The notes under the pieces were generated by a model. It worked only from the letters and a program-made list of their open reading frames with translations. It did not search any database and had not been told where the DNA came from. Shown here piece after piece: positions 42,254-52,234 of a DNA stretch of 64,000 bases; the first letter of the stretch is position 1, and each line of letters starts with the position of its first letter. This stretch comes from Thomasclavelia sp047249845 (GTDB lineage Bacteria > Bacillota_I > Bacilli_A > Erysipelotrichales > Coprobacillaceae): positions 21,615 through 85,614 of the forward strand of contig NZ_JBKTWO010000007.1 of assembly GCF_047249845.1 (NCBI RefSeq), written 5' to 3'. The position numbers and the translations under genes were made by a program.

Positions 42254-42622
42254 ATGAAATATGAATGGATTGATAAATATCTTTTAGATAAGAATGAAGT
42301 ATCTAAGAATATTCAAAAGGAATGGAATTGGATCCGTTATGTAATAAATGATAAAATGTTTGTAGCTGTTTGTTTAAATGAAGATAATCATCCGTATTAT
42401 ATTACACTTAAGCTAAAATCTGAAAATGGTAAAAAACTTAGAGAAAAATATAAAGATATAATTCCTGGTTATTATATGAATAAAAACAATTAGAATTCCA
42501 TTAAAATAGATGGGGATGTTTCTGAACAATTATTAAAAATGATGTTAAATGAGTCATATCAACTAATTTTTAATAGTTTTAGTAAGAAAAAACAATTAGA
42601 GATATTAAAGAAAAAAATCTAA
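42254..42622 (+). pseudogene. MmcQ/YjbR-family protein with an in-frame TAG
   Basis: First 79 codons: MKYEWIDKYLLDKNEVSKNIQKEWNWIRYVINDKMFVAVCLNEDNHPYYITLKLKSENG...IIPGYYMNKNN. They end at TAG (42491-42493). The same frame continues NSIKIDGDVSEQLLKMMLNESYQLIFNSFSKKKQLEILKKKI, the normal family C-terminus (MNKxHWNSV...). A Trp codon TGG changed to TAG explains it. Full length would be 122 residues. YjbR-like proteins have a double-wing DNA-binding-like fold, function unclear. Confidence 0.8.
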
Positions 42623-42641
42623 ACAGTTTCGTTTAGATTTT
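42616..42641. terminator. Bidirectional terminator
   Basis: aatctaaac and gtttagatt arms followed by T6, between converging genes. Confidence 0.75.
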
Positions 42642-43559
42642 TTATAATTTAAATTTTTTAGAGAGTTTTTCTATTTGTGATTTAGAAATACCAAATCTAG
42701 AACATAAATTTTCTATATATTGATTTAACTCTGCTGGCGACTTACCTTCTAAATCTTGTTCATCAATTCCCAAAGTTTTCATTACTCCTTTAATTTGGTT
42801 TAACATGTCAGGATCGCCTTTTTGATACTTATTCATCATATCATCATAATATTTTTCAGCTCCTTTAAATGATTCTTCATCTTCGTTATTTTTATCATTA
42901 AATTGTTTTTGAAGTTTTAAAAGAATATCTATTTCTTCACTATCTAGTGCAAGAGCATTAAAAAAATCTAAGGCTTGATTACACAATTGTTCTAATTCAA
43001 ATATCTGATTTTCATAATCAAGTTTTTTTATTAACTCAAGTTCATAATAAAAATTTTTTATTTTTTGCTGATCTTGGTTTGTAAGAGTAATATCTTCATA
43101 CTCGTCATTTATAATATCATCTAAAATAATTGGTACATAATAGGCGACTTTTTCATGATTGGTTAATATCATTTCAACTTTTAAATTTGTAATAGCTGCT
43201 AATAGTTCAATAAATTTATTATTGTTAATAAAAGAATTATCAAAGCTGTATTTACACATATCAGTGGTAATATAAGCTAGTGATTTAGAGTTTTCTAATG
43301 ATAATTTAATAATACTATCATAACTAAAACAACCTTTGGTATCAAATTGGAAGTATATTTTATCAGTAGTAATAATCATTCCTTTACTACCATCCAATTC
43401 CATACTACTATCAATAAAGGCAACAAGTTCTAAAATATCATTATCTCCATACATATATATGGCGTTCCCTATTTGATTAGGTATATTGTCATTAAAATAT
43501 ATAACACTATTTGTTACAAAATCATTATCTAAAAAAGTTAAAATTTGTTCTTTATCCAT
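42642..43559 (-). CDS. Unknown 305-residue protein of the GntR unit
   Basis: Soluble, acidic, no membrane helices. The N-terminal about 130 residues are strand-rich (IITTDKIYFQFDTKGCFSYDSIIKLSL), resembling PH-like/YokE-type beta domains. The middle is helical, and the last 70 residues (GDPDMLNQIKGVMKTLGIDEQDLEGKSPAELNQYIENLCSRFGISKSQIEKLSKKF) form small helices. I do not recognise a family. It lies 43 bp after the GntR gene on the same strand and is probably co-regulated. Confidence 0.6.
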   Translation of the reverse strand: MDKEQILTFLDNDFVTNSVIYFNDNIPNQIGNAIYMYGDNDILELVAFIDSSMELDGSKGMIITTDKIYFQFDTKGCFSYDSIIKLSLENSKSLAYITTDMCKYSFDNSFINNNKFIELLAAITNLKVEMILTNHEKVAYYVPIILDDIINDEYEDITLTNQDQQKIKNFYYELELIKKLDYENQIFELEQLCNQALDFFNALALDSEEIDILLKLQKQFNDKNNEDEESFKGAEKYYDDMMNKYQKGDPDMLNQIKGVMKTLGIDEQDLEGKSPAELNQYIENLCSRFGISKSQIEKLSKKFKL

Positions 43560-43602
43560 AATTACCTCCCAATATAATTTTATCTCTTAAAAAAGAAAAT
43601 GT

Positions 43603-43995
43603 CTACTTACTTAATTTAGCTTCATATTGTAATTGTTGTACCATTTCATTACATAAGCTAAGAAAATCACTTTTATTCATTCCCTTAACAATTGCTTCAC
43701 TGGCAAGCAATTGTAAGTCACTAAAAATTTGTTCTTTAAAATTCATAGAACTATCCTTACTTGGCAAAACCTTTGCACCGTGACGACGATCAATACAAAT
43801 ATAGCCTTCTTGTTTCAGTAAGCTGTAAGCTTTGTTTACAGTCATATTATTAACATGGAGGTCACTTGCAAGCGTTCTAACTGTTGGTAAAGATTCTCCA
43901 TATTTAAATTGGCCACTACCAATTCCTCTTACGATTTCATTTCTTAATTGAAGATAAATTGGAATCTCACTATTATAATTTAAATTAATTATCAT
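43603..43995 (-). CDS. GntR-family regulator, YtrA type
   Basis: 130 residues. IPIYLQLRNEIVRGIGSGQFKYGESLPTVRTLASDLHVNNMTVNKAYSLLKQEGYICIDRRHGAKVLPS is the GntR winged helix; the short C-terminus lacks a large effector domain, as in YtrA/YhcF regulators, which control membrane transporters or stress genes. Overlaps the end of the membrane-protein gene by 11 bp, so the two are coupled. Confidence 0.92.
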   Translation of the reverse strand: MIINLNYNSEIPIYLQLRNEIVRGIGSGQFKYGESLPTVRTLASDLHVNNMTVNKAYSLLKQEGYICIDRRHGAKVLPSKDSSMNFKEQIFSDLQLLASEAIVKGMNKSDFLSLCNEMVQQLQYEAKLSK

Positions 43996-45376
43996 TTTTA
44001 ATTACCCCTTTTAATTGCTGATAAAAAGATTTAGTATCTCCAGTGTCATCATCATTTATTATATAGATGTTATCTTTGGTATAAATAATAATATAACATT
44101 CATGTAAATTAGCAAGATAAACTTTACAATCACCATACTTATCATATCTATAGTTTCCTTTAGAATAAATTCCTGTATCTGTACCGTTTGTTCGTTTTCC
44201 TTCTCCCAAACTGTTTGTAATCTCAAGTTTTTCTATTGTATCTATATCAATATTGAAGTTATAAAACTCACTAGTAATTTCAATTTTATTGTTTTTTAAT
44301 GATAGATCTACCAAGTTATGTGTTATATCTAAATAGTATGGGTAGCCAAATAGCCAAACTAAAAAACAAAATATAATAGAAATAACGCCAATAATAAAAT
44401 AACGATAACCATTTTTTGCGGTATTAAAAGTTAATTGAGTACCGCCAGGCATTGAAACAAGGGTTCGAGGATCATAAGGATTATGATAAACAGGACCCAT
44501 TAAACCAATCTTCCAACAATCATCATCAGATAAGCTATAATTACTTTCATTAAAAAATGAAAGTATTTCAGCTTTTTTATTATAATAATCTTTTACTTTA
44601 TACAAAGTAAGAATAATTGCAATAAATGATAGAGTAATAGTAAATATAATATATATAAACTTAAGTTTTTCTAAAAGATATAATTGTATTACTAAATTAA
44701 ATAAAGCATCACATAAAGTTAAGTAAAAAAAGCAGTCATAAAAAGTTTGTTTTCGTTTTAAATTAATAGTAATATTTGCTTCACTATTTTCACAAAATGC
44801 TTGATTACCTTGTTTTTTAATAAATAATAATCCACCAAATAATACAATTATCTGTAAGATCATAAAAGGATACATCATAATATCAGCATTATATTTAACC
44901 ATAAATATAATTGCAAAAATATCAATTAAAATAACATTATAAAAACGTTTTAATTTAAAAGATTGTTGTTCCATATAAGATGAAAGCTGCAAATCAACTT
45001 TATAAGATTTTTCATTCATAACTAACCAGTTATTTTCTTTTTTAACTTGAAGTAATTTATCTCTAGCTTTTTTAAAAGGGATCTGCAGGATGATGGCATT
45101 TACAAAAATCATAATAAGTAATATAAATGTTATTATTAGTGATGGAAATAAGTTAGATAATAAGATTAGTAGTGCAGATATAATAAAAGTTCCAATTAAT
45201 GATAAATTAAGATACTTATTATAAAACGTAATTATTTTTTGTACTTCCATAGATTCTATTGCATACTCAGGAATAGTTACTAAAAATAGCATCCCTTCTT
45301 TGTATTTAGCATCTCTTTTTGATGAATAATAAAATACAACGTTAATAAATATAATAATTAAAACTAAATACCACAT
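43985..45376 (-). CDS. DUF1648/DUF5808-like integral membrane protein
   Basis: 463 residues from the ATG after ggaggtaac; the 15 extra upstream codons contain that site. About nine membrane helices: YLVLIIIFINVVFYYS at the start, TIPEYAIESMEVQKIITFYNKYLN, and several more up to YFIIGVISIIFCFLVWLFGYPYYL. The loop CWKIGLMGPVYHNPYDPRTLVSMPGG is typical of DUF5808 proteins found with GntR regulators. The C-terminal 120 residues are outside the membrane with PH-like strands. First gene of a minus-strand three-gene unit. Function unknown. Confidence 0.82.
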   Translation of the reverse strand: MWYLVLIIIFINVVFYYSSKRDAKYKEGMLFLVTIPEYAIESMEVQKIITFYNKYLNLSLIGTFIISALLILLSNLFPSLIITFILLIMIFVNAIILQIPFKKARDKLLQVKKENNWLVMNEKSYKVDLQLSSYMEQQSFKLKRFYNVILIDIFAIIFMVKYNADIMMYPFMILQIIVLFGGLLFIKKQGNQAFCENSEANITINLKRKQTFYDCFFYLTLCDALFNLVIQLYLLEKLKFIYIIFTITLSFIAIILTLYKVKDYYNKKAEILSFFNESNYSLSDDDCWKIGLMGPVYHNPYDPRTLVSMPGGTQLTFNTAKNGYRYFIIGVISIIFCFLVWLFGYPYYLDITHNLVDLSLKNNKIEITSEFYNFNIDIDTIEKLEITNSLGEGKRTNGTDTGIYSKGNYRYDKYGDCKVYLANLHECYIIIYTKDNIYIINDDDTGDTKSFYQQLKGVIKNDN

Positions 45377-45421
45377 ATAAGTTACCTCCAATATTTGTAT
45401 TATACATTGTAATACAAACAA

Positions 45422-45679
45422 TACATATAATCAATAAAAATATTTTAATCACCAAATATTATTAGTCTAGTAGAAAAGTTATAAGATTTTTGGTTTATTA
45501 AAACATGATTATTTAATTTTTGTTGCAATAATAAAAAAAAACGTCTCTTTATCACTAAAATTTATCTATTAATTGGTAAAAAATTACTAAAATTATTGTT
45601 AAAAAAGCGCTTACGTGGTAGGATTTATATGTAAGATAATGAAAATTATTTACGGGAAACTTTGAAAAGGAGGAAAATT
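45422..45679 (+). promoter_or_regulatory. Divergent intergenic region before the beta-galactosidase gene
   Basis: Carries AT-rich promoter-like DNA and aaaaaagcgcttac at 45603-45616, which resembles half of a CcpA cre site (AAACGCTT core) and would fit glucose repression of a glycoside hydrolase. The match to consensus is partial. Confidence 0.35.
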
Positions 45680-48600
45680 ATGAAGAAGAGTTGGGATAAG
45701 AAGATTTCAGCTGCATTAACTGCTACGTTGATTCTAACAGTAGCTCCAGTCAGTACTCTAGCACAACCAAATGCTAGAATTACCCAATCGACTCCAGAAG
45801 ATGTTTATGTTGACATCATTGGAGAAGGAGAACGTTCAACATTGTTTAATGAAAATTGGAAATTTCACCGTGGAAATGTTGAAAATGCTCAAAATGTAGA
45901 TTTTAATGATACATCATGGGATAATGTTAATTTACCACATGATTACAGTATTGATCAGGAATTTACAACAAGTGGAGAAGCTGAAAGTGGATTCTTACCA
46001 GGTGGAGTAGGATGGTATCGTAAGACATTTGTAGTACCGGAAAAGTATCAAGGTAAACAATTAATGGTTGAATTTGATGGTGCTTATATGAATGCTGAAG
46101 TATATCTTAATGGTAAAAAATTAGGTGAACATCCATATGGATATACTGCGTTTGCATTTGATCTTACTGATGAGTTAGTTTTTGATGGAAAAACAGAAAA
46201 TGTTTTAGTTGTAAAAACTAATAACAAGATTCCAAGTAGTAGATGGTATTCAGGTAGTGGAATCTACCGAGATGTAACTTTAACTGTTACAGATGAAGTA
46301 CATGTTGGATACAACGGTACACAAATTATTGCTAAAGATTTGGAAACAAACAAAAACGGAACTGTTGAAGTTGATGTAACGACTACAGTTGAAAATGATG
46401 GAGATACCAATAAAACAGTAACCGTAAAAAATACATTACTTGATGAAAAAGGTAATGTAGCAAGTGATACAACTACAAGTGAAGTTCAAATTGCAGCTGA
46501 TGAAAGTCAAGATGTAAAACAAAGTGTGTCAGTTGAATCACCAGAATTATGGTCAGTTGAAGATGCTAATATGTATAAGATGAAAACAGAAATAGTAGAA
46601 GGAAATGAAGTCTTAGATACATATGAAACTGATTATGGATTCCGTTATTATGATTTTAATAATAATGAAGGCTTTTCATTAAATGGTGAAAACATGAAGT
46701 TAAAAGGTGTTTGTATGCATCATGATCAAGGATCATTAGGAGCAGTTGCAAACCATGATGCTATTGAACGCCAAGTAAAAATATTAAAAGAGATGGGATG
46801 TAATGCAATTCGTGTTACTCATAACCCAGCAGCTTCAGCATTATTAGATATATGTAATAAGTATGGAATCTTAGTAATTAATGAAGCTTTTGATGGTTGG
46901 ACAGAATATAAAAATGGTAATGTTAATGACTATACAGCACATTTTGAAGAAACAATTACTGCCGATAATCAAATTATTAACGGTGAACCAGGTATGCAAT
47001 GGGGAGAATTTGATGTAAAGGCAATGGTAGATGGTGCTAAAAATGATCCTAGTGTAATTATGTGGTCAATTGGAAATGAAATTGATGAAGGTGTCTCAAG
47101 TAGTACATCACATTATGTGAATCTAGCAAGTGATATTATTAAATGGGTTCAAGAAGTTGATACGACTCGTCCAATAACCAATGGTGATAATCGTAAAAAT
47201 ACTAATCCTAATGATGCAATTAGCCAAATTAATCAAAAGATTTATGAAGCTGGTGGAGTAGTTGGAATGAACTACGCAAATAATAATCAAACAGTTTCAA
47301 TGCATAATACATATGGTGATTGGCCATTGTATGGTGCTGAAACAGCTAGTTCTGTACATAGTAGAGGTGTATATAGCACAAGTGGAAGAGATAACTCAAT
47401 TTTGCAAATGTCAGAATATGATAATGATGCTGCGAAAGTAGGATGGGGACATTCAGCTAGTGATGCTTGGCAATTTGTTATTAAAAATGATTTTAATGCA
47501 GGTGAATTTGTCTGGACTGGATTTGATTATATTGGTGAACCTACACCATGGAACGGAACTGGTGCAGGTAGTGTAAGTGGTCAGGGTGCAAAACCTAAGT
47601 CATCATTCTTTGGTATTCTTGATACAGCAGGATTCCCTAAAGATACATATTATTTATATAAGAGTCTATGGGATGAAAACAGTACAACATTGCATTTAAT
47701 GTCTACATGGAATAATAATGAAATTGTTAAAAATTATGATGGTACAGTAAAAGTTGATGTATTCACTAATGCTGCAAAAGTAGAGTTATATTTAAATGGT
47801 GAAAAAATTGGTGAAGATACAGCAACAAAACATACAACAGATTTAGGGTACACATATCAAACTTTTTCTAATGGTGAATTTTATCCAAGTTTTAATGTTA
47901 ATTGGGCAGCTGGTACATTAAGTGCTAAAGCATATGATGAAGCTGGAAACTTAATTAGTGATACTGAAGGTAGAAATAGTGTATCAACTAATGGAGCAGC
48001 TGCTAAGTTGGATGCCTATGCTGATAAAACAGAAATTAAAGCTGATGGAAGCAGTTTATCTTATATTACTGTAGATGTAAAAGATGCAAGTAATAATATG
48101 GTTGCAGGTGCTGATAATAGAATCAACTTTAGCATTGAAGGTGATGGGAAAATTGTTGGGGTTGATAATGGAAATGCCTCAGATACTGATAGTTATAAAG
48201 GAAATTCAAGAAAAGCATTCAGTGGAAAAGCTTTAGTAATTGTTCAATCTACAAAGAATGAAGGAGCATTTACATTAACAGCAAGTTCTAATGGTTTAAC
48301 TTCATCAAGTGTAACTGTAAATACAAAAAGAGCAAGTGTTGAAGGAGAAGCTTATTTACAAAGTTATAAGATTTCTAAAAATATGTATGTACCAGTGGGA
48401 CAAGAACCACAACTACCACAAACAGTAGTAGGAACTTATAATAATGGTGAAACAAAAGATCTTACAATTGTTTGGGATAGCTATGATAAATCATTATTAA
48501 ACAAAACTGGTGAGTTTACGGTTACTGGAAAACTACAAGATAGTGATGCAACTGTATCTGTAACTGTTCATGTTATTGGTGATGTTGTTGCGATGGAAGG

Positions 48601-50629
48601 TTATTCAACAGTAACAAATGTTGGAATAGCACCAAAATTACCACAAACATTACGTGGTATTTATGAAAATGGTGATTATAGTGAAGCATTCCCGGTAACT
48701 TGGGATATTCCTGAAAATGTATTTGATAATGAAGGAATTGTAACGATTACTGGAACAGCTAGTGTTTTAGATGAAAGTATTGATGTAAAAGCAACTGTAC
48801 GAGTAGAACCAGGAGCTGCAGAATCTACTAACATCGCATCTAAAAATTACTCTGATGCACCATCATTTACTAATGGTAAAATGCAAAATGGTGTACCAAC
48901 AGAGCCTTCAACATCTGCAATTAGTGATTCATTACTTAAATTAAATGATGGAATTACTAATAATAGTAGTGATACAAATGCTAGATGGACAAATTGGGCA
49001 ATTAGAAATGAAAGTCCAGTTGCTGATACATATGTTCAGTTAGAATGGCAAAAAGAATATAAAATGCAAAATGTAAAATTATGGCATTTTACAGATAGTG
49101 CTTATAGTGTTTTACCAGGTGATGATAATGTTCGTTTTGAATATTATGATAGTGCTACTAATCAATGGATAGAAATTGAGTCTTCTCATATTACACAAGT
49201 TTCATATTTAGCAGGAGATACTCCTTATGGATTCATTAACCCAATTACAACTAGTAAATTAAGAATCTGGTTAAAAGCTCCACAAGTAGGTAAATGTATA
49301 GGTTTAACTGAGGTTGAAGTTTATAATTATGTCGAACAAACACCAGTTAATACAACTGCAAATATTGATGAATTAAAATTAAATGGTACTGTTATTGAAG
49401 ATTTTGATGGATTTGAAGGATATAATGAAGAAACAAGAACTTATACAGTCAATCTAGGAAATAATGATTATCCAACTGTTGAAGCTTTTGCTAATAATAA
49501 TGAAGCAATTACAGTTCTACCGGTTTTTGAAAATGAAGTTAAAATTATTGTTAGATCAGAAGATGGCAATACTACAGAAACTTATAAAGTTAAATTCATT
49601 AAAGATACACCACCAGTAGTGGATAAAGAAGAATTAGCAAATTATGTAGCTAGTCAAGAAATTACTACAGCAATTAATTCAGCTGATAAATATACAGCTT
49701 CTTCATATGCAGCCTTTAAAGCAGCTTATGATAATGCTAATGTAGTATTGAACGATAGTAATGCTACACAACAGCAAGTAAATGAAGCTTATCAAAATTT
49801 ACAAACAGCTTATGCTAATTTAAAAGAAGCATCTGTAGGAGAAACAGTAAATAAGTTTGAGTTATCAATTGCTGTACAAATGGCTCAAGCAGTTTCAGAT
49901 GCAGATTTAGAAAACGTAGTGCCGGCAGTAGTAAATGAGTTTAAAGCAGCTTTAGCAGAAGCGCAAACAATTTTAGCTAATGATAAAGCTACTCAGGATG
50001 AAGTAGATGCTTCATTTAATCGTTTAGCTAATGCAATGTGGAAATTAGAATTCTTTAAAGGTGATAAGAAGTTATTGCAATCATTTGTTAATCAATTAGG
50101 TGATTTAAATAAGAGTGATTATAGTGAAAGTACATGGAACGTATTTGAAACAGCATTAAATAAAGCTAATGAAGTATTAGTAAATGAAAATGCAATGCAA
50201 GAAGAAGTTGATGAAACTTATACAAAACTAGTGAAAGCATTCTTAGAACTAAGATTATTACCAAATAAAGACTTATTAAATAGTTTAATTAATCAAGCAG
50301 AAAGTTTAAATGCTGCTAATTATACAGCTGAATCATGGGGTCCTTTCAATTTGGCTCTAGTAAATGCTAAAAATGTATATAATGACCCAGAGGCAACAGC
50401 TGAAGAAATAACAAATGCCAAAATAGCAATTGAAGCAGCTATGGCTGGTTTAGTATCAAAACCAACCGCTCCTGTTGATTCAAATGTATCAGATACAGTT
50501 AAATCAGGCGATACAACAGTAAATGTAGCTAAAACAGGAGATACCACTAGCTTTGCTGGGGTAACTGGATTAGCCGCATCATTAACAGCGCTAGCATATT
50601 TGTTTGTATCAAAAAAGAAAAAAGATTAG
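45680..50629 (+). CDS. Multidomain cell-wall beta-galactosidase (GH2) with FIVAR repeats
   Basis: 1649 residues from the ATG after aaggagg. Signal peptide KKISAALTATLILTVAPVSTLAQ (cleavage near residue 30). GH2 sugar-binding domain about 45-195, GH2 sandwich 200-325, TIM barrel 325-640. The acid/base Glu is in WSIGNEIDEG (residue 467), the nucleophile Glu in YGAETASS (about 554). DUF4982 and Ig-like modules follow (about 670-885), then two bacterial Ig-like domains (about 888-1048), an F5/8-type C (CBM32-like) domain (1051-1215), a cadherin-like strand module (1223-1305) and four FIVAR modules (1313-1600). The tail AKTGD, hydrophobic stretch and SKKKKD is a sortase signal. It releases galactose from host or diet glycans at the cell surface. 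Confidence 0.93.
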   Translation: MKKSWDKKISAALTATLILTVAPVSTLAQPNARITQSTPEDVYVDIIGEGERSTLFNENWKFHRGNVENAQNVDFNDTSWDNVNLPHDYSIDQEFTTSGEAESGFLPGGVGWYRKTFVVPEKYQGKQLMVEFDGAYMNAEVYLNGKKLGEHPYGYTAFAFDLTDELVFDGKTENVLVVKTNNKIPSSRWYSGSGIYRDVTLTVTDEVHVGYNGTQIIAKDLETNKNGTVEVDVTTTVENDGDTNKTVTVKNTLLDEKGNVASDTTTSEVQIAADESQDVKQSVSVESPELWSVEDANMYKMKTEIVEGNEVLDTYETDYGFRYYDFNNNEGFSLNGENMKLKGVCMHHDQGSLGAVANHDAIERQVKILKEMGCNAIRVTHNPAASALLDICNKYGILVINEAFDGWTEYKNGNVNDYTAHFEETITADNQIINGEPGMQWGEFDVKAMVDGAKNDPSVIMWSIGNEIDEGVSSSTSHYVNLASDIIKWVQEVDTTRPITNGDNRKNTNPNDAISQINQKIYEAGGVVGMNYANNNQTVSMHNTYGDWPLYGAETASSVHSRGVYSTSGRDNSILQMSEYDNDAAKVGWGHSASDAWQFVIKNDFNAGEFVWTGFDYIGEPTPWNGTGAGSVSGQGAKPKSSFFGILDTAGFPKDTYYLYKSLWDENSTTLHLMSTWNNNEIVKNYDGTVKVDVFTNAAKVELYLNGEKIGEDTATKHTTDLGYTYQTFSNGEFYPSFNVNWAAGTLSAKAYDEAGNLISDTEGRNSVSTNGAAAKLDAYADKTEIKADGSSLSYITVDVKDASNNMVAGADNRINFSIEGDGKIVGVDNGNASDTDSYKGNSRKAFSGKALVIVQSTKNEGAFTLTASSNGLTSSSVTVNTKRASVEGEAYLQSYKISKNMYVPVGQEPQLPQTVVGTYNNGETKDLTIVWDSYDKSLLNKTGEFTVTGKLQDSDATVSVTVHVIGDVVAMEGYSTVTNVGIAPKLPQTLRGIYENGDYSEAFPVTWDIPENVFDNEGIVTITGTASVLDESIDVKATVRVEPGAAESTNIASKNYSDAPSFTNGKMQNGVPTEPSTSAISDSLLKLNDGITNNSSDTNARWTNWAIRNESPVADTYVQLEWQKEYKMQNVKLWHFTDSAYSVLPGDDNVRFEYYDSATNQWIEIESSHITQVSYLAGDTPYGFINPITTSKLRIWLKAPQVGKCIGLTEVEVYNYVEQTPVNTTANIDELKLNGTVIEDFDGFEGYNEETRTYTVNLGNNDYPTVEAFANNNEAITVLPVFENEVKIIVRSEDGNTTETYKVKFIKDTPPVVDKEELANYVASQEITTAINSADKYTASSYAAFKAAYDNANVVLNDSNATQQQVNEAYQNLQTAYANLKEASVGETVNKFELSIAVQMAQAVSDADLENVVPAVVNEFKAALAEAQTILANDKATQDEVDASFNRLANAMWKLEFFKGDKKLLQSFVNQLGDLNKSDYSESTWNVFETALNKANEVLVNENAMQEEVDETYTKLVKAFLELRLLPNKDLLNSLINQAESLNAANYTAESWGPFNLALVNAKNVYNDPEATAEEITNAKIAIEAAMAGLVSKPTAPVDSNVSDTVKSGDTTVNVAKTGDTTSFAGVTGLAASLTALAYLFVSKKKKD

Positions 50630-50652
50630 TGTAAGAAAATACTAATATAAAT

Positions 50653-50700
50653 AACCCTATAGAGTAATTGGAGGTAAACCATATTCTATAGGGTATTTTT
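50653..50700 (+). terminator. Terminator after beta-galactosidase gene
   Basis: accctatag and ctatagggt arms, then T-run. Confidence 0.75.
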
Positions 50701-50729
50701 ATATTATAGTTAAAGATTGTTTAAAAATA

Positions 50730-50757
50730 ATAAAGACAGTAAAAAACTGTCTTTATC
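50730..50757 (-). terminator. Terminator of the uracil/xanthine permease gene
   Basis: aaagacagt and actgtcttt arms with A-run upstream on plus (T-run on minus). Confidence 0.7.
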
Positions 50758-50761
50758 ATAT

Positions 50762-52012
50762 TTAGTCATTAGTTAATTTAAATTTTTCTAAAAAATGAAA
50801 AGTCAAAGATAATAACATTGCTATAATACAAGCTAAAACCATACCAGTTAATTGAACTCCACCAAGATTTAAAGAAATACTACTTAAACCTGTTACAAAA
50901 ACAACTGAAGTCAGAATAAGATTTTTATTTATAGAATAATCAACATTTTGGTCAACTAAAATCCTAAGTCCACTTGTACCAATCATTCCATAAAGTAAAA
51001 AACTAATTCCTCCAATAACAGGACCAGGAATAGTCTGAATTAAGGCTGATAAGGGACCCACAAATGAACAAATTATTGAAATTATGGCAGCTCCAGCAAT
51101 TACTTGGACACTATATACTTTTGTTATTGCCATTACACCTATATTTTCTCCATATGTAGTTGTTGGTACAGAGCCAATTAATCCAGAAATCATGGTTGAA
51201 AAATTATCACCTAATAAAGATCTATGTAGACCAGGATCTTTAATTAAATCATGTCCAATAATCTTACTTGTAACTACTTGATGGCCAATATGTTCAGATG
51301 TTATAACAAGGATTACAGGTAAAATCATTAAAATTGCATTAATATCAAATTTTGGCATTGTAAAATTTGGTAAAGCAAATAGTGGTGCACTTGTAACAGC
51401 AGAAAAATCTACTAAACCAAAACAAATAGCAGCAATATAACCACAGATAATAGCAATTAAAATAGGAATAACACTTAAAAACTTTTTAAAACAAATATTT
51501 CCAAAAACAGCTACACCTAATGTAATCAAAAATACCCAAACATTAGACATTTGTATGCTATCACCTAACAATCCGGCATTATTAGCTGCAGTAGCACTAA
51601 GCTCTAAACCAATAAGAGCTACAACTGGACCCATTGCAGCTGGTGGTAAAACAATATCAATCCAATCAGTTCCACATTTTTTAATTATAAATGCAAGTAA
51701 ACATCCAAAAAATCCTACTGCTACAAATCCTCCTAAAGCATAAGGATACCCAAATTTTGAAATGACAATATTTGCTGGTGCGATAAAAGCAAAACTAGAT
51801 CCTAAGTATGCAGGAGCTTTTCCTTTAGTAATTAAAATAAATAATAATGTTCCTACTCCATTCATAAAAAGAACGATAGCAGGATTTATCCCAAATAAAA
51901 AGGGCACAAGTACACTGGCCCCAAACATTGCAAACATGTGTTGTAATGATAATGGTAATAATAATTTCCCAGGTACCTTTTCTTCTACTTGAATAATACG
52001 TTTATTAGACAT
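50762..52012 (-). CDS. uraA: Uracil/xanthine permease, NCS2 family
   Basis: 416 residues, about 12-14 membrane helices. Starts with IIQVEEKVPGKLLLPLSLQHMFAMFGASVLVPFL, the UraA signature (QHMFAMFGA); later AYLGSSFAFIAPA, PPAAMGPVVALIGLELS (NCS2 motif) and TSEHIGHQVVTSKIIG, with the Glu that contacts uracil. It takes up uracil with protons. A single gene with a good aggagg site; the symbol follows E. coli usage and xanthine transport cannot be excluded. Confidence 0.93.
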   Translation of the reverse strand: MSNKRIIQVEEKVPGKLLLPLSLQHMFAMFGASVLVPFLFGINPAIVLFMNGVGTLLFILITKGKAPAYLGSSFAFIAPANIVISKFGYPYALGGFVAVGFFGCLLAFIIKKCGTDWIDIVLPPAAMGPVVALIGLELSATAANNAGLLGDSIQMSNVWVFLITLGVAVFGNICFKKFLSVIPILIAIICGYIAAICFGLVDFSAVTSAPLFALPNFTMPKFDINAILMILPVILVITSEHIGHQVVTSKIIGHDLIKDPGLHRSLLGDNFSTMISGLIGSVPTTTYGENIGVMAITKVYSVQVIAGAAIISIICSFVGPLSALIQTIPGPVIGGISFLLYGMIGTSGLRILVDQNVDYSINKNLILTSVVFVTGLSSISLNLGGVQLTGMVLACIIAMLLSLTFHFLEKFKLTND

Positions 52013-52234
52013 TTTTTCCTCCTTTTAATCGAATGTATTATGTCATTTTTTATGGTTTATGTCTAGATAAATTTTATTATTTATTAAAACGGTTACAAAT
52101 ATATTAGGATTAAAAGATAATAAAGAGTAATAAGGTAGTAAAATTAATAAATGATGATTAATTGTTAGAACTAATTATTATTGGTTAAGAAATATTATTT
52201 TTTATGTTATACTTTTTTTAGAAGGAAGGTAATT

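Noticed and set aside
45603..45616. Confident CcpA cre site before the beta-galactosidase gene
   Set aside because: Only the central gcgctt part fits; the outer TG and CA positions do not, so it is kept as a weak suggestion only.
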